From Pseudomonas brassicacearum subsp. brassicacearum (GTDB lineage Bacteria; Pseudomonadota; Gammaproteobacteria; Pseudomonadales; Pseudomonadaceae), in contig NZ_VZPJ01000002.1 in NCBI RefSeq assembly GCF_008801605.1, positions 434,001-498,000 on the forward strand: DNA of 64,000 nt, read 5' to 3'. The notes beneath the pieces were generated by a model. That model searched no databases and was not told the DNA's origin. It saw only the letters and a program-made list of their open reading frames with translations. Numbering within the stretch: the stretch's first letter is position 1; each line of letters begins with the position of its first letter. Below are positions 48,288-57,710 of the stretch, piece after piece. Made by a program: the position numbers and the translations under genes.

Positions 48288-48503
48288 ATGACTATCAAAG
48301 CCATCAACGTACGCAACCAGTTCAAAGGCACCATCAAGGAAATCGTCGAAGGCGACGTGTTGTCGGAAATCGACGTGCAGACCGCGTCGGGCATCGTCAC
48401 TTCGGTCATCACCACCCGCTCGGTCAAGGAGCTGGAACTGGCGATCGGCAGCGAAGTGATCGCCTTCGTCAAATCCACCGAGGTGTCTATCGCCAAGTTG
48501 TGA
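48288..48503 (+). CDS. ssuF: Molbindin-like protein SsuF
   Basis: Small TOBE-domain protein of 71 residues: MTIKAINVRNQFKGTIKEI, then VQTASGIVTSVITTRSVKEL and VIAFVKSTEVSIAKL. SsuF ends the pseudomonad ssu operon and resembles molybdate-binding molbindins; in P. putida it is needed for sulfonate growth though its job is unclear. Start at 48288 (ATG with AGGA upstream); a longer frame overlaps ssuB. Confidence 0.93.
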   Translation: MTIKAINVRNQFKGTIKEIVEGDVLSEIDVQTASGIVTSVITTRSVKELELAIGSEVIAFVKSTEVSIAKL

Positions 48504-48550
48504 GCGATGCTTGACCCACAGCCCCGGACGGCGTGAGCCCTTCGGGGCTT

Positions 48551-48657
48551 ATCGTTCCCACGCTCTGCGTGGGAATGCCTCTACGGACGCACCGCGTTCG
48601 GCTCTTGGGGACGCGGAGCGTCCCTGGCTGCATGCCCACGCAGAGCGTGGGAACGAT
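48551..48657. repeat. GTTCCCACGC-type inverted repeat element
   Basis: Left arm ATCGTTCCCACGCTCTGCGT (from 48551) and right arm CCCACGCAGAGCGTGGGAAC (from 48634, ending near 48657), with an inner GGACGCGGAGCGTCC palindrome between them; a fragment GCGTGGGAACGATCAA recurs at 48667. This is a pseudomonad intergenic repeat family distinct from the REPs in this window. Confidence 0.75.
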
Positions 48658-48678
48658 CAACACTAGGCGTGGGAACGA

Positions 48679-49311
48679 TCAAGCGGAGCGCTTGGGCAGA
48701 TACGGTGGCAGATACAGCCCCAGGTACGCATCGAACACCCGCATGCCTTCCTCGGCCATGCGCGGGGTGATCTGGCCGTGTTGTTGTACCGAGCGGGCGT
48801 AGACGCGGTCGCCCAGTTCCATGGCCAGGGCGAACACGTCGACGTCGCTGGGCAAGGTCGGCAGTTCGAAATGGTGGTTGAACACCTTATGCATCAGGTC
48901 GCCCAGCTCGAGGTCGTGCTGGCGGTCGGCCTGGGTGACTTCGGTCAGGCCGTGCTGGGCCAGGATCAGTTGGCGGGCGGCGGCGTCCTGGCTATAGATG
49001 GTGAGCATGCGCTGCTCCACCAGCCGTGACAGGTCGTGCCAGTGGTTCAGCGCCGCATGATCGATCGGTGCTTGCAGGCAGGCGCGAAAGGCGGCGTGGA
49101 CGTCGGCGGTCAGGGCTTCGAGCAGGGCCGGGACACTGGCGAAGAAGTGGTACACGGAAGAAGGTGGGATCCCGGCACGTTCGGCGACGCTGTAGATCGA
49201 CAGGCTGGCCACGCCTTCGGCGGCAAGCAGCGTACGGGCGGCATCAAGAATGGTGTCGATCCGGGCCTGACTGCGTGCGCGGGGTTTGCGGGGGGTGGCG
49301 ATGCGCGTCAT
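48679..49311 (-). CDS. TetR family transcriptional regulator
   Basis: Regulator of 210 residues. The N-terminal HTH is RIDTILDAARTLLAAEGVAS followed by SIYSVAERAGIPPSSVYHFF (about 18-58). The C-terminal ligand domain is unlike well-known subfamilies. It is convergent with ssuF across a repeat element and upstream of a tandem array; its target is unknown. Confidence 0.88.
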   Translation of the reverse strand: MTRIATPRKPRARSQARIDTILDAARTLLAAEGVASLSIYSVAERAGIPPSSVYHFFASVPALLEALTADVHAAFRACLQAPIDHAALNHWHDLSRLVEQRMLTIYSQDAAARQLILAQHGLTEVTQADRQHDLELGDLMHKVFNHHFELPTLPSDVDVFALAMELGDRVYARSVQQHGQITPRMAEEGMRVFDAYLGLYLPPYLPKRSA

Positions 49312-49395
49312 GGACGTCTCCTGCGGGGCTGCCGGGCATTGTACGAGTCGGGTCCTGTGTTGTCTGCCAGGTCGTCATCGCGGGCAAGCCTTGCT

Positions 49396-49711
49396 CCCAC
49401 AGGGAACTGTGATAAATCTGGCTCAGGTGGTTCACCAAAACTCCCACAGGGAACTGTGATAAGTCTGGCTCAGGTGGTTCACCAAAACTCTCACAGGAAC
49501 TGTGATGAACCTGGCTCAGGTGGTTCACCAAAACTCCCACAGGAACTGTGGTGAACCTGGCTCAGGTGGTTCACCAAAACTCTCACAGGAACTGTGATGA
49601 ACCTGGCTCAGGTGGTTCACCAAAACTCCCACAGGAACTGTGATGAACCTGGCTCAGGTGATTCACCAAAACTCCCATAGGAACTGTGATGAACCTGGCT
49701 CAGGTGGTTAC
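49396..49711. repeat. Tandem array of 46/47-bp units, about 6.8 copies
   Basis: Units begin at 49396, 49443, 49490, 49536, 49582, 49628 and 49674 (last partial). Unit parts are CCCACAGGAACTGTGATGAA, then CCTGGCTCAGGTGGTTCACC and AAAACT. The first two units are 47 bp (extra G), the rest 46 bp; copies 3 and 5 share CTCACAG, copies 4 and 6 CCCACAG, suggesting a dimer duplication. Each unit holds CACAG-GAA-CTGTG and GAACC...GGTGGTTC, so it can fold into two hairpins. Confidence 0.95.
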
Positions 49712-49777
49712 CACAGATCCAATGTGGGAGCTGAGCTTGCTCGCGATCCGCCGAAGGCGGCCATCCAACCAGCATCC

Positions 49778-49814
49778 ATAAAAAACGCCGCACCCCTTTA
49801 AGGGCCGCGGCGTT
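49778..49814 (-). terminator. spuI terminator
   Basis: AACGCCGC (49784-49791) and GCGGCGTT (49807-49814) pair; on the minus strand the stem is followed by TTTTTTAT. It ends the spuI message. Confidence 0.88.
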
Positions 49815-49833
49815 ATTTTTTACTGCAACCCGC

Positions 49834-51210
49834 TTACACGGTATGCAGGTACCAGTTGTACTCGAGGTCGGAGATGGAGTGTTCGAACTCCTCCAGCTCG
49901 CTCTCCTTGCAGGCTACGAAGATATCGATGTATTTCGGGTCGATGTACTTGGCCATGACTTCGCTGTCGTCCAGCTCGCGCAGGGCATCGCGCAAGTTGT
50001 TCGGCAGGCTTTGCTCGTTCTGCTCGTAGCTGTTGCCTTCCACCGGCGCACCGGGCTCGATCTTGTTGGTCAGGCCATGGTGTACGCCCGCCAGCACGGC
50101 GGCCATCAGCAGATAGGGGTTGGCATCGGCGCCGGCGACGCGGTGTTCCAGGCGCACGGCATCGGCCGAACCGGTAGGGACGCGCAAGGCCACGGTGCGG
50201 TTGTCCAGGCCCCAGGTCGGCGAGTTCGGCACGTAGAACTGTGCGCCGAAACGACGGTAGGAGTTGACGTTCGGGCAGAGGAAAGCCATCTGCGCGGGCA
50301 GGGTCTCGAGCACACCGCCGATCGCGTGACGCAGTGCGGCGTTCTGCTCGGGATCCTCGCTGGCAAAAATATTCTTGCCATCTTTATCAAGAATCGAGAT
50401 GTGGACGTGCAGACCATTACCCGCCTGGCCCGGATAAGGCTTGGCCATGAAGGTGGTGTCCATTTCATGGTCGTAGGCGATGTTCTTGATCAGACGCTTG
50501 AGCAGGACCGCATAGTCGCAGGCCTTGATCGGGTCGGCCACGTGGTGCAGGTTCACTTCGAACTGCGCCGGGGCACTTTCCTTGACGATGGCGTCGGCGG
50601 GAATGCCTTGCTCCTTGGCCCCTTCCAGAATGTCCTGGAGGCAATCGACGTATTCGTCGAGGTCATCGATCAGGTAGACCTGGGTCGAGTGCGGGCGTTT
50701 GCCGGAGATCGGCGAGCGGGGCGGTTGTGGGCGTCCATTCACGTTCTCCTGGTCGATCAGGTAGAACTCCAGCTCGAATGCGGCGCAGATGGTCAGGCCC
50801 AGTTCATCGAACTTGGTCACGACTTGGCGCAGGACTTCACGCGGGTCGGCGAAGAAAGGCTCGCCTTCGAGTTCGTGCATGGTCATCAACAGTTGCGCAG
50901 TGGGGCGCTTCTGCCAAGGCTCGTTGCACAGGGTGTCAGGGATTGGATAGCAGATCCGGTCGGCATCGCCGATGTCCAGACCCAGGCCGGTGCTTTCCAC
51001 CGTAGAGCCATTGATATCCAGGGCAAATAAAGAGGCCGGCAGGTTGATGCCTTTCTCGTAAACCTTGTGGAGGCTGGTGCGTTCTATGCGCTTGCCGCGC
51101 ACCACACCATTCATATCCGCAATCAGAAGGTCAACGTACAGAACCTCAGGATGTTCCTTAAGGAACGCGTTCGCTTCGTTAAGCTGAACGGCACGCGGGG
51201 GTACCGACAT
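49834..51210 (-). CDS. spuI: Glutamine-synthetase-like gamma-glutamylpolyamine synthetase SpuI
   Basis: GS-like ligase of 458 residues (ATP, glutamate and a polyamine). GS motifs: FELEFYLIDQ, GNGLHVHISILDKDG, NSYRRFGAQFYVPNSPTWG, and ANPYLLMAAVLAG. In P. aeruginosa SpuI belongs to the gamma-glutamylation route of polyamine breakdown and is divergent from spuA, as here. Its promoter shares the 278-bp gap at 51211-51488. Confidence 0.93.
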   Translation of the reverse strand: MSVPPRAVQLNEANAFLKEHPEVLYVDLLIADMNGVVRGKRIERTSLHKVYEKGINLPASLFALDINGSTVESTGLGLDIGDADRICYPIPDTLCNEPWQKRPTAQLLMTMHELEGEPFFADPREVLRQVVTKFDELGLTICAAFELEFYLIDQENVNGRPQPPRSPISGKRPHSTQVYLIDDLDEYVDCLQDILEGAKEQGIPADAIVKESAPAQFEVNLHHVADPIKACDYAVLLKRLIKNIAYDHEMDTTFMAKPYPGQAGNGLHVHISILDKDGKNIFASEDPEQNAALRHAIGGVLETLPAQMAFLCPNVNSYRRFGAQFYVPNSPTWGLDNRTVALRVPTGSADAVRLEHRVAGADANPYLLMAAVLAGVHHGLTNKIEPGAPVEGNSYEQNEQSLPNNLRDALRELDDSEVMAKYIDPKYIDIFVACKESELEEFEHSISDLEYNWYLHTV

Positions 51211-51488
51211 GATGCAACACCTTTGTTGTTAAAAATATCAATCATTGATCTCTTCGAAAGCCAGTCAACCCGAACGGCATGCCGAAGTCAAGCAGGGCCT
51301 TTTTTGCCCTAAAAAAGCACCTTCAGGGCTTTTTTGAGGCAATTTAGGGCGTTTTTTTCCCTTTAAGGGTCTTGGCGCCCGCGGGCTTGAGCGGGCCGTG
51401 TTGTATTTTTTACGGGGGTGTTGTGTAAAAAAATGAACAAGGCTAAGCTCGATTCAAACCCATAACAGCAATAATACCGGGGTGCTTC
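51211..51488. promoter_or_regulatory. Divergent spuI-spuA promoter region with phased A/T tracts
   Basis: The 278-bp gap contains AGGGCCTTTTTTG (51294-51306), AGGGCTTTTTTG (51325-51336) and AGGGCGTTTTTTT (51346-51358), spaced 31 and 21 bp, plus AAAAAA at 51311-51316. Such spacing near whole helical turns suggests intrinsic bending and possible binding of a regulator. No gene is present. Confidence 0.55.
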
Positions 51489-52265
51489 ATGTCTCGCCTG
51501 CCGTTAATCGGCGTCACCACCTGCTCCAGGCAGATTGGTCTGCATGCTTATCACATCAGTGGCGATAAATATTCCCGGGCTGTCGCGACAGCCGCCAAGG
51601 GCCTGCCCGTGCTGCTCCCGTCCCTGGCGGATCTGCTCCCACCGTCCGATATTCTGGACGCTCTGGACGGCATTCTCTTTACCGGCTCTCCTTCCAATGT
51701 AGAACCTTTTCATTACCAGGGCCCGCCCAGTGCGCCAGGCACTGCTCATGATCCTGCACGGGACGCCACCACCTTGCCGCTGATCCGCGCCGCTGTCGAG
51801 GCGGGCATCCCGGTGCTGGGCATTTGCCGAGGTTTCCAGGAGATGAACGTAGCCTTTGGCGGCAGCCTGCATCAGAAAGTTCATGAAGTCGGAACGTTCA
51901 TCGATCATCGTGAAGACGATACTCAAGCGGTGGATGTTCAATACGGCCCTGCCCACGCCGTGCATATCCAGTCTGGCGGCGTATTGGCAGGCCTGGGGCT
52001 GCCCCAGCTGATAGAGGTCAATTCGATCCACAGCCAAGGCATCGAGCGCCTGGCACCTGGGTTGCGGGCCGAAGCGGTGGCCCCCGATGGGCTGATCGAG
52101 GCTATTTCAGTGCCAGAAGGCAAGGCTTTTGCTTTAGGTGTGCAATGGCACCCCGAATGGGAGGTAAGCTCTAACCCGCGCTACCTTGCGATTTTCCAGG
52201 CATTTGGCGATGCCTGCCGAGCAAGGGCAACACAACGCGACGCCGATGCGTCAAACAACGCCTGA
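51489..52265 (+). CDS. spuA: Gamma-glutamyl-GABA hydrolase (class I glutamine amidotransferase)
   Basis: Hydrolase of 258 residues, PuuD-like. The nucleophile Cys is in PVLGICRGFQEMNVAFGG (about residue 117), and the His/Glu of the triad in GVQWHPEWE near the C-terminus. It releases GABA from gamma-glutamyl-GABA in putrescine breakdown. First gene of the spuABCDEFGH cluster; spuB follows after 40 bp. Confidence 0.93.
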   Translation: MSRLPLIGVTTCSRQIGLHAYHISGDKYSRAVATAAKGLPVLLPSLADLLPPSDILDALDGILFTGSPSNVEPFHYQGPPSAPGTAHDPARDATTLPLIRAAVEAGIPVLGICRGFQEMNVAFGGSLHQKVHEVGTFIDHREDDTQAVDVQYGPAHAVHIQSGGVLAGLGLPQLIEVNSIHSQGIERLAPGLRAEAVAPDGLIEAISVPEGKAFALGVQWHPEWEVSSNPRYLAIFQAFGDACRARATQRDADASNNA

Positions 52266-52305
52266 CGACTAATAGCAGTCAGGAAACTCACGCCTAGAGG
52301 CATTT

Positions 52306-53664
52306 ATGAGTAACAACCTCGACCAGCTCACCGATTGGTTGAAAGACCACAAGATCACAGAAGTCGAATGCATGATTGGCGACCTCACCGGTATCACCCG
52401 GGGCAAGATCTCGCCGACCAACAAGTTCATTGCCGAGAAAGGCATGCGCCTGCCCGAGAGCGTTCTGCTCCAGACCGTTACGGGCGACTATGTCGAAGAC
52501 GACATCTATTACGAACTGCTCGACCCCGCCGACATCGACATGATCTGTCGCCCGGACGAGAACGCAGTCTTCCTTGTGCCCTGGGCCATCGAGCCCACTG
52601 CCCAGGTCATCCACGACGCCTACGACAAGCAGGGCAACCCCATCGAGCTGTCGCCGCGCAACGTGCTCAAGAAAGTACTCAAGCTCTACGCCGACAAGGG
52701 TTGGCAGCCGATCGTCGCGCCGGAAATGGAGTTCTACCTGACCAAGCGCAGCGACGACCCGGACTTTCCGCTGCAACCGCCCATTGGCCGCTCCGGGCGC
52801 CCGGAAACCGGCCGCCAGTCATTCTCGATCGAAGCGGCCAACGAATTCGACCCGCTGTTCGAAGACGTCTACGACTGGTGCGAACTGCAGGAACTGGACC
52901 TCGATACCCTGATCCACGAGGACGGCACGGCGCAGATGGAAATCAATTTCCGTCATGGCGATGCCCTGTCCCTGGCCGACCAGATCCTGGTGTTCAAGCG
53001 CACCATGCGCGAAGCGGCACTCAAGCACGACGTGGCTGCCACCTTCATGGCCAAGCCCATGACCGGCGAGCCGGGCAGTGCGATGCACCTGCACCAGAGC
53101 ATCATCGACAAGGAAACCGGCAAGAACGTCTTCTCCAATGAAGACGGGACCATGAGCGATCTGTTCCTGCACCACATCGGTGGCCTGCAGAAATTCATCC
53201 CCGAGCTGTTGCCGCTGTTCGCCCCCAACGTCAACTCGTTCCGCCGCTTCCTGCCGGACACGTCGGCGCCGGTGAACGTGGAGTGGGGCGAAGAGAACCG
53301 CACCGTGGGCCTGCGTGTGCCGGATGCCGGGCCGCAGAACCGGCGGGTGGAAAACCGCTTGCCGGGCGCCGACGCCAACCCGTACCTGGCGATTGCCGCC
53401 AGCCTGCTGTGTGGCTTCATCGGCATGGTCGAAGGCATCAACCCGAGCGCGCCGGTGGTGGGCCGAGGCTACGAACGCCGCAACCTGCGTTTGCCGCTGA
53501 CCATCGAAGACGCCCTGGAACGCATGGAAAACAGCACCACCATCGAGAAATACCTGGGCAAGAAATTCATCACAGGCTACGTCGCGGTCAAGCGGGCCGA
53601 GCATGAAAACTTCAAGCGCGTCATCAGTTCGTGGGAGCGGGAATTCCTGCTCTTCGCCGTCTGA
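52306..53664 (+). CDS. spuB: Glutamine-synthetase-like gamma-glutamylpolyamine synthetase SpuB
   Basis: GS-like ligase of 452 residues, paralogue of SpuI: EVECMIGDLTGITRGKISPT near the start, MEFYLTKR, GSAMHLHQSIIDKETGKN, NVNSFRRFLPDTSAPVNVEW and GADANPYLAIAASLLCG. It conjugates glutamate to a polyamine or its derivative. spuC starts 58 bp after it. Confidence 0.93.
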   Translation: MSNNLDQLTDWLKDHKITEVECMIGDLTGITRGKISPTNKFIAEKGMRLPESVLLQTVTGDYVEDDIYYELLDPADIDMICRPDENAVFLVPWAIEPTAQVIHDAYDKQGNPIELSPRNVLKKVLKLYADKGWQPIVAPEMEFYLTKRSDDPDFPLQPPIGRSGRPETGRQSFSIEAANEFDPLFEDVYDWCELQELDLDTLIHEDGTAQMEINFRHGDALSLADQILVFKRTMREAALKHDVAATFMAKPMTGEPGSAMHLHQSIIDKETGKNVFSNEDGTMSDLFLHHIGGLQKFIPELLPLFAPNVNSFRRFLPDTSAPVNVEWGEENRTVGLRVPDAGPQNRRVENRLPGADANPYLAIAASLLCGFIGMVEGINPSAPVVGRGYERRNLRLPLTIEDALERMENSTTIEKYLGKKFITGYVAVKRAEHENFKRVISSWEREFLLFAV

Positions 53665-53722
53665 AGCGCCGGGCGAGGCTGCTTCAGGCAGCTTCGCCCT
53701 CACCGATAAAAGGAGAATTGGC

Positions 53723-55087
53723 ATGACCCGCAACAACCCGCAAACCCGTGAATGGCAGGCCCTGAGCAACGATCACCACCTGGCGCCGTTCAGTGACTTC
53801 AAGCAGCTCAAAGAGAAAGGCCCGCGCATCATCACCCACGCCAAGGGTGTCTACCTCTGGGACAGTGAAGGCAACAAGATCCTCGACGGCATGGCCGGCC
53901 TCTGGTGTGTGGCCGTCGGTTATGGCCGCGAGGAACTGGCCGATGCCGCCAGCCAACAGATGCGCGAGCTGCCGTACTACAACCTGTTCTTCCAGACCGC
54001 CCACCCGCCGGTGCTGGAATTGTCCAAAGCCATCGCCGACATCGCCCCTGAAGGCATGAACCACGTGTTCTTCACCGGTTCCGGCTCCGAGGGCAACGAC
54101 ACCATGCTGCGGATGGTCCGCCACTATTGGGCGATCAAGGGCCAGCCGAACAAGAAAGTCATCATCAGCCGCAAGAACGGTTATCACGGTTCGACCGTGG
54201 CCGGCGCGAGCCTGGGCGGCATGACCTATATGCACGAGCAGGGCGACCTGCCGATCCCGGGCATTGTCCACATCGCCCAACCTTACTGGTTCGGCGAAGG
54301 CGGCGACATGAGCCCCGAAGAGTTCGGCGTGTGGGCGGCCAACCAGTTGGAAGAAAAGATCCTGGAGCTCGGCGTGGACAACGTCGGTGCCTTCATCGCC
54401 GAGCCGATCCAGGGCGCTGGCGGCGTGATCGTGCCGCCGGACAGCTACTGGCCGCGCATGAAGGAAATCCTCGCCAAGTACGACATCCTGTTCGTGGCCG
54501 ACGAAGTGATCTGTGGCTTCGGTCGTACCGGTGAGTGGTTCGGTACCGACTATTACGGGTTGAAACCGCACATGATGACCATCGCCAAGGGCCTGACCTC
54601 CGGCTACATCCCCATGGGCGGGCTGATCGTGCGTGACGACGTGGTCGCGGTGCTCAATGAAGGCGGCGACTTCAACCACGGGTTTACCTATTCCGGTCAC
54701 CCGGTGGCCGCGGCAGTGGCCCTGGAAAACATCCGCATCCTGCGCGACGAAAAGATCATCGAGCGCGTCCATGCTGAAACGGCACCCTATTTGCAGAAGC
54801 GTTTGCGGGAACTGAACGATCATCCGCTGGTGGGTGAAGTGCGCGGTGTCGGTTTGCTGGGGGCGATCGAGCTGGTTCAGGACAAGGCCACGCGCAAGCG
54901 CTACGAAGGCAAGGGCGTGGGCATGATCTGCCGGCAGTTCTGCTTCGATAACGGGCTGATCATGCGCGCGGTGGGCGACACCATGATCATTGCGCCGCCG
55001 CTGGTGATCAGCAAGGCCGAGATTGATGAATTGGTGACCAAGGCGCGGCAGTGCCTGGACCTGACGCTCAGTGCGTTGCAAGGCTAA
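53723..55087 (+). CDS. spuC: Putrescine/polyamine-pyruvate aminotransferase
   Basis: PLP enzyme of class III aminotransferases, 454 residues. The PLP-Lys lies in MMTIAKGLTSGYIPMGGLIV (about residue 293), the cofactor Asp in ILFVADEVICGFGRTGEW, and the substrate site in GLWCVAVGYGREELADAA. It transfers the amine of putrescine or related diamines to pyruvate. The start at 53723 has AAAGGAGA; the frame extends to 53603 over spuB without conservation. Confidence 0.95.
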   Translation: MTRNNPQTREWQALSNDHHLAPFSDFKQLKEKGPRIITHAKGVYLWDSEGNKILDGMAGLWCVAVGYGREELADAASQQMRELPYYNLFFQTAHPPVLELSKAIADIAPEGMNHVFFTGSGSEGNDTMLRMVRHYWAIKGQPNKKVIISRKNGYHGSTVAGASLGGMTYMHEQGDLPIPGIVHIAQPYWFGEGGDMSPEEFGVWAANQLEEKILELGVDNVGAFIAEPIQGAGGVIVPPDSYWPRMKEILAKYDILFVADEVICGFGRTGEWFGTDYYGLKPHMMTIAKGLTSGYIPMGGLIVRDDVVAVLNEGGDFNHGFTYSGHPVAAAVALENIRILRDEKIIERVHAETAPYLQKRLRELNDHPLVGEVRGVGLLGAIELVQDKATRKRYEGKGVGMICRQFCFDNGLIMRAVGDTMIIAPPLVISKAEIDELVTKARQCLDLTLSALQG

Positions 55088-55101
55088 GTGCTAGGCTCTG
55101 A

Positions 55102-55148
55102 GCGAGGTGCCTGCAAGGGCCTCGCCCAGCGAGAATAAAAGGCTGGGC
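55102..55148 (+). promoter_or_regulatory. Alternative hairpins between spuC and spuD
   Basis: GCGAGG (55102-55107) can pair with CCTCGC (55120-55125), or GCCCAGC (55124-55130) with GCTGGGC (55142-55148). The two share bases and exclude each other. Confidence 0.4.
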
Positions 55149-55254
55149 TTGTGTTGAAAGCCTGGCCTGTAACTTGCCAGACTACCGGCTGTTCAAGTTG
55201 CCCGCGAGCCGGCTACTGAACTGTGGCTAAGAAGAATAACTGGAGCATTTTTTC

Positions 55255-56367
55255 ATGAAGGCATTAGGTATGAAGATAGCTGGCAAGACCCTCCTCGCCA
55301 TGTCCCTGATGGGCGTGATGGCGGGCGCTGTTCAGGCGGACGACAAAGTGCTGCACGTCTATAACTGGTCCGACTACATTGCGCCGGATACCGTCGCCAA
55401 GTTCGAGAAAGAGTCGGGGATCAAGGTCGTCTACGACGTGTTCGACAGCAACGAAACCCTGGAAGCCAAGTTGCTGGCCGGCAAGTCCGGTTATGACATC
55501 GTGGTGCCGTCGAACAACTTCCTGGCCAAGCAGATCAAGGCCGGGGTCTACCAGAAACTCGACAAGTCCAAGTTGCCCAACTGGAAAAACCTGAACACCG
55601 ACCTGCTCAAGGCCGTTTCGGTGAGCGACCCGGGCAACGAACATGCCTTCCCGTACATGTGGGGTTCGATCGGCATTGGTTTCAACGCCGAGAAGGTCAA
55701 GGCGGCCCTGGGTGCCGACGCGCCGACCAACTCGTGGGACCTGCTGTTCAAGCCGGAAAACGCGGCCAAGCTGAAATCCTGCGGCATCAGCTTCCTCGAT
55801 TCGCCGACCGAGATGATCCCGGTGGCGCTGCACTACCTGGGCTACCCGACCGACAGCCAGGACAAGAAACAACTGGCTGAAGCCGAGGCGCTGTTCCTCA
55901 AGATCCGTCCTTCGATCGGCTACTTCCACTCCTCCAAGTACATCTCCGACCTGGCCAACGGCAACATCTGCGTAGCGGTCGGCTACTCGGGCGACATCTA
56001 CCAGGCCAAGTCCCGTGCTGCCGAAGCCGGCGGCAAGGTTAAAGTCAGCTACAACATTCCGAAGGAAGGTGCTGGCAGCTTCTTCGACATGGTCGCCATC
56101 CCCAAGGATGCCGAGAACGTCGAGGGTGCCTACAAGTTCATGACCTTCCTGCAGAAGCCGGAAATCATGGCTGAAATCACCGACACCGTGAGCTTCCCGA
56201 ACGGCAACGCGGCCTCCACGCCGCTGGTCAACAAGGAAATCACCAGCGACCCGGGCATCTACCCGCCGGCAGACGTGCAAGCCAAGCTTTACGCGATTGC
56301 CGACCTGCCCGCCGCGACCCAGCGGATCATGACCCGCAGCTGGACCAAGATCAAATCCGGTAAATAA
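55255..56367 (+). CDS. spuD: Polyamine ABC transporter binding protein SpuD (putrescine type)
   Basis: Periplasmic PotF-like protein of 370 residues. Signal peptide ends near residue 28 (AVQA, then DD). Family segments: [40 protein letters not shown] and [20 protein letters not shown]. In P. aeruginosa SpuD binds putrescine while SpuE binds spermidine. It is highly similar to the next gene, implying an old tandem duplication. Confidence 0.94.
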   Translation: MKALGMKIAGKTLLAMSLMGVMAGAVQADDKVLHVYNWSDYIAPDTVAKFEKESGIKVVYDVFDSNETLEAKLLAGKSGYDIVVPSNNFLAKQIKAGVYQKLDKSKLPNWKNLNTDLLKAVSVSDPGNEHAFPYMWGSIGIGFNAEKVKAALGADAPTNSWDLLFKPENAAKLKSCGISFLDSPTEMIPVALHYLGYPTDSQDKKQLAEAEALFLKIRPSIGYFHSSKYISDLANGNICVAVGYSGDIYQAKSRAAEAGGKVKVSYNIPKEGAGSFFDMVAIPKDAENVEGAYKFMTFLQKPEIMAEITDTVSFPNGNAASTPLVNKEITSDPGIYPPADVQAKLYAIADLPAATQRIMTRSWTKIKSGK

Positions 56368-56385
56368 GCCGGCCTGAAGCATCTT

Positions 56386-56420
56386 CCTGTTGTCGCTGCC
56401 ATCGCGGCGGCGGCAACAGG
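56386..56420 (+). promoter_or_regulatory. Intercistronic hairpin between spuD and spuE
   Basis: CCTGTTGTCGCTGC (56386-56399) pairs with GCGGCGGCAACAGG (56407-56420) over 14 pairs with two G-U pairs. A further pairing AAGTTGC (about 56468) with GCAACTT (about 56517) lies before spuE. Possibly a stabilising or attenuating element. Confidence 0.5.
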
Positions 56421-56539
56421 AGCAATTAAATAACTAAAAGTTTTGCTGGATCGGTTTATCGAGGGTAAGTTGCGCGCCGGTTTTGTTGCAGGGCCTCTCT
56501 TGGCCAAGTAACGGGGGCAACTTGGGCCCAACTATTTAA

Positions 56540-57649
<1,110 letters not shown>

Positions 57650-57710
57650 CGTCAACACTCTTAGGTTCGTCCGCGTGGGGCGAACTGCAAATTCTGTGGG
57701 AGTTTCGTAA

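Larger units (their letters stand above)
49312..49833. other. 522-bp gene-free region with REP pair and tandem array
   Basis: Consists of 65 bp after the tetR start, a split inverted REP pair (49377-49402 and 49724-49747), a seven-copy tandem array inside it, and the spuI terminator. No gene is supported; the long reading frames crossing it change frame at each unit. Confidence 0.85.

Noticed and set aside
49036..49554. Plus-strand frame of 172 residues running into the tandem array
   Set aside because: It is antisense to the tetR gene and continues into non-coding repeats.
49396..49711. Could the repeats be a CRISPR array?
   Set aside because: The units are contiguous without unique spacers, and no cas genes are present. 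It is a tandem repeat.
53684..55081. Minus-strand frame of 465 residues opposite spuC
   Set aside because: Antisense shadow; spuC has full aminotransferase motifs.
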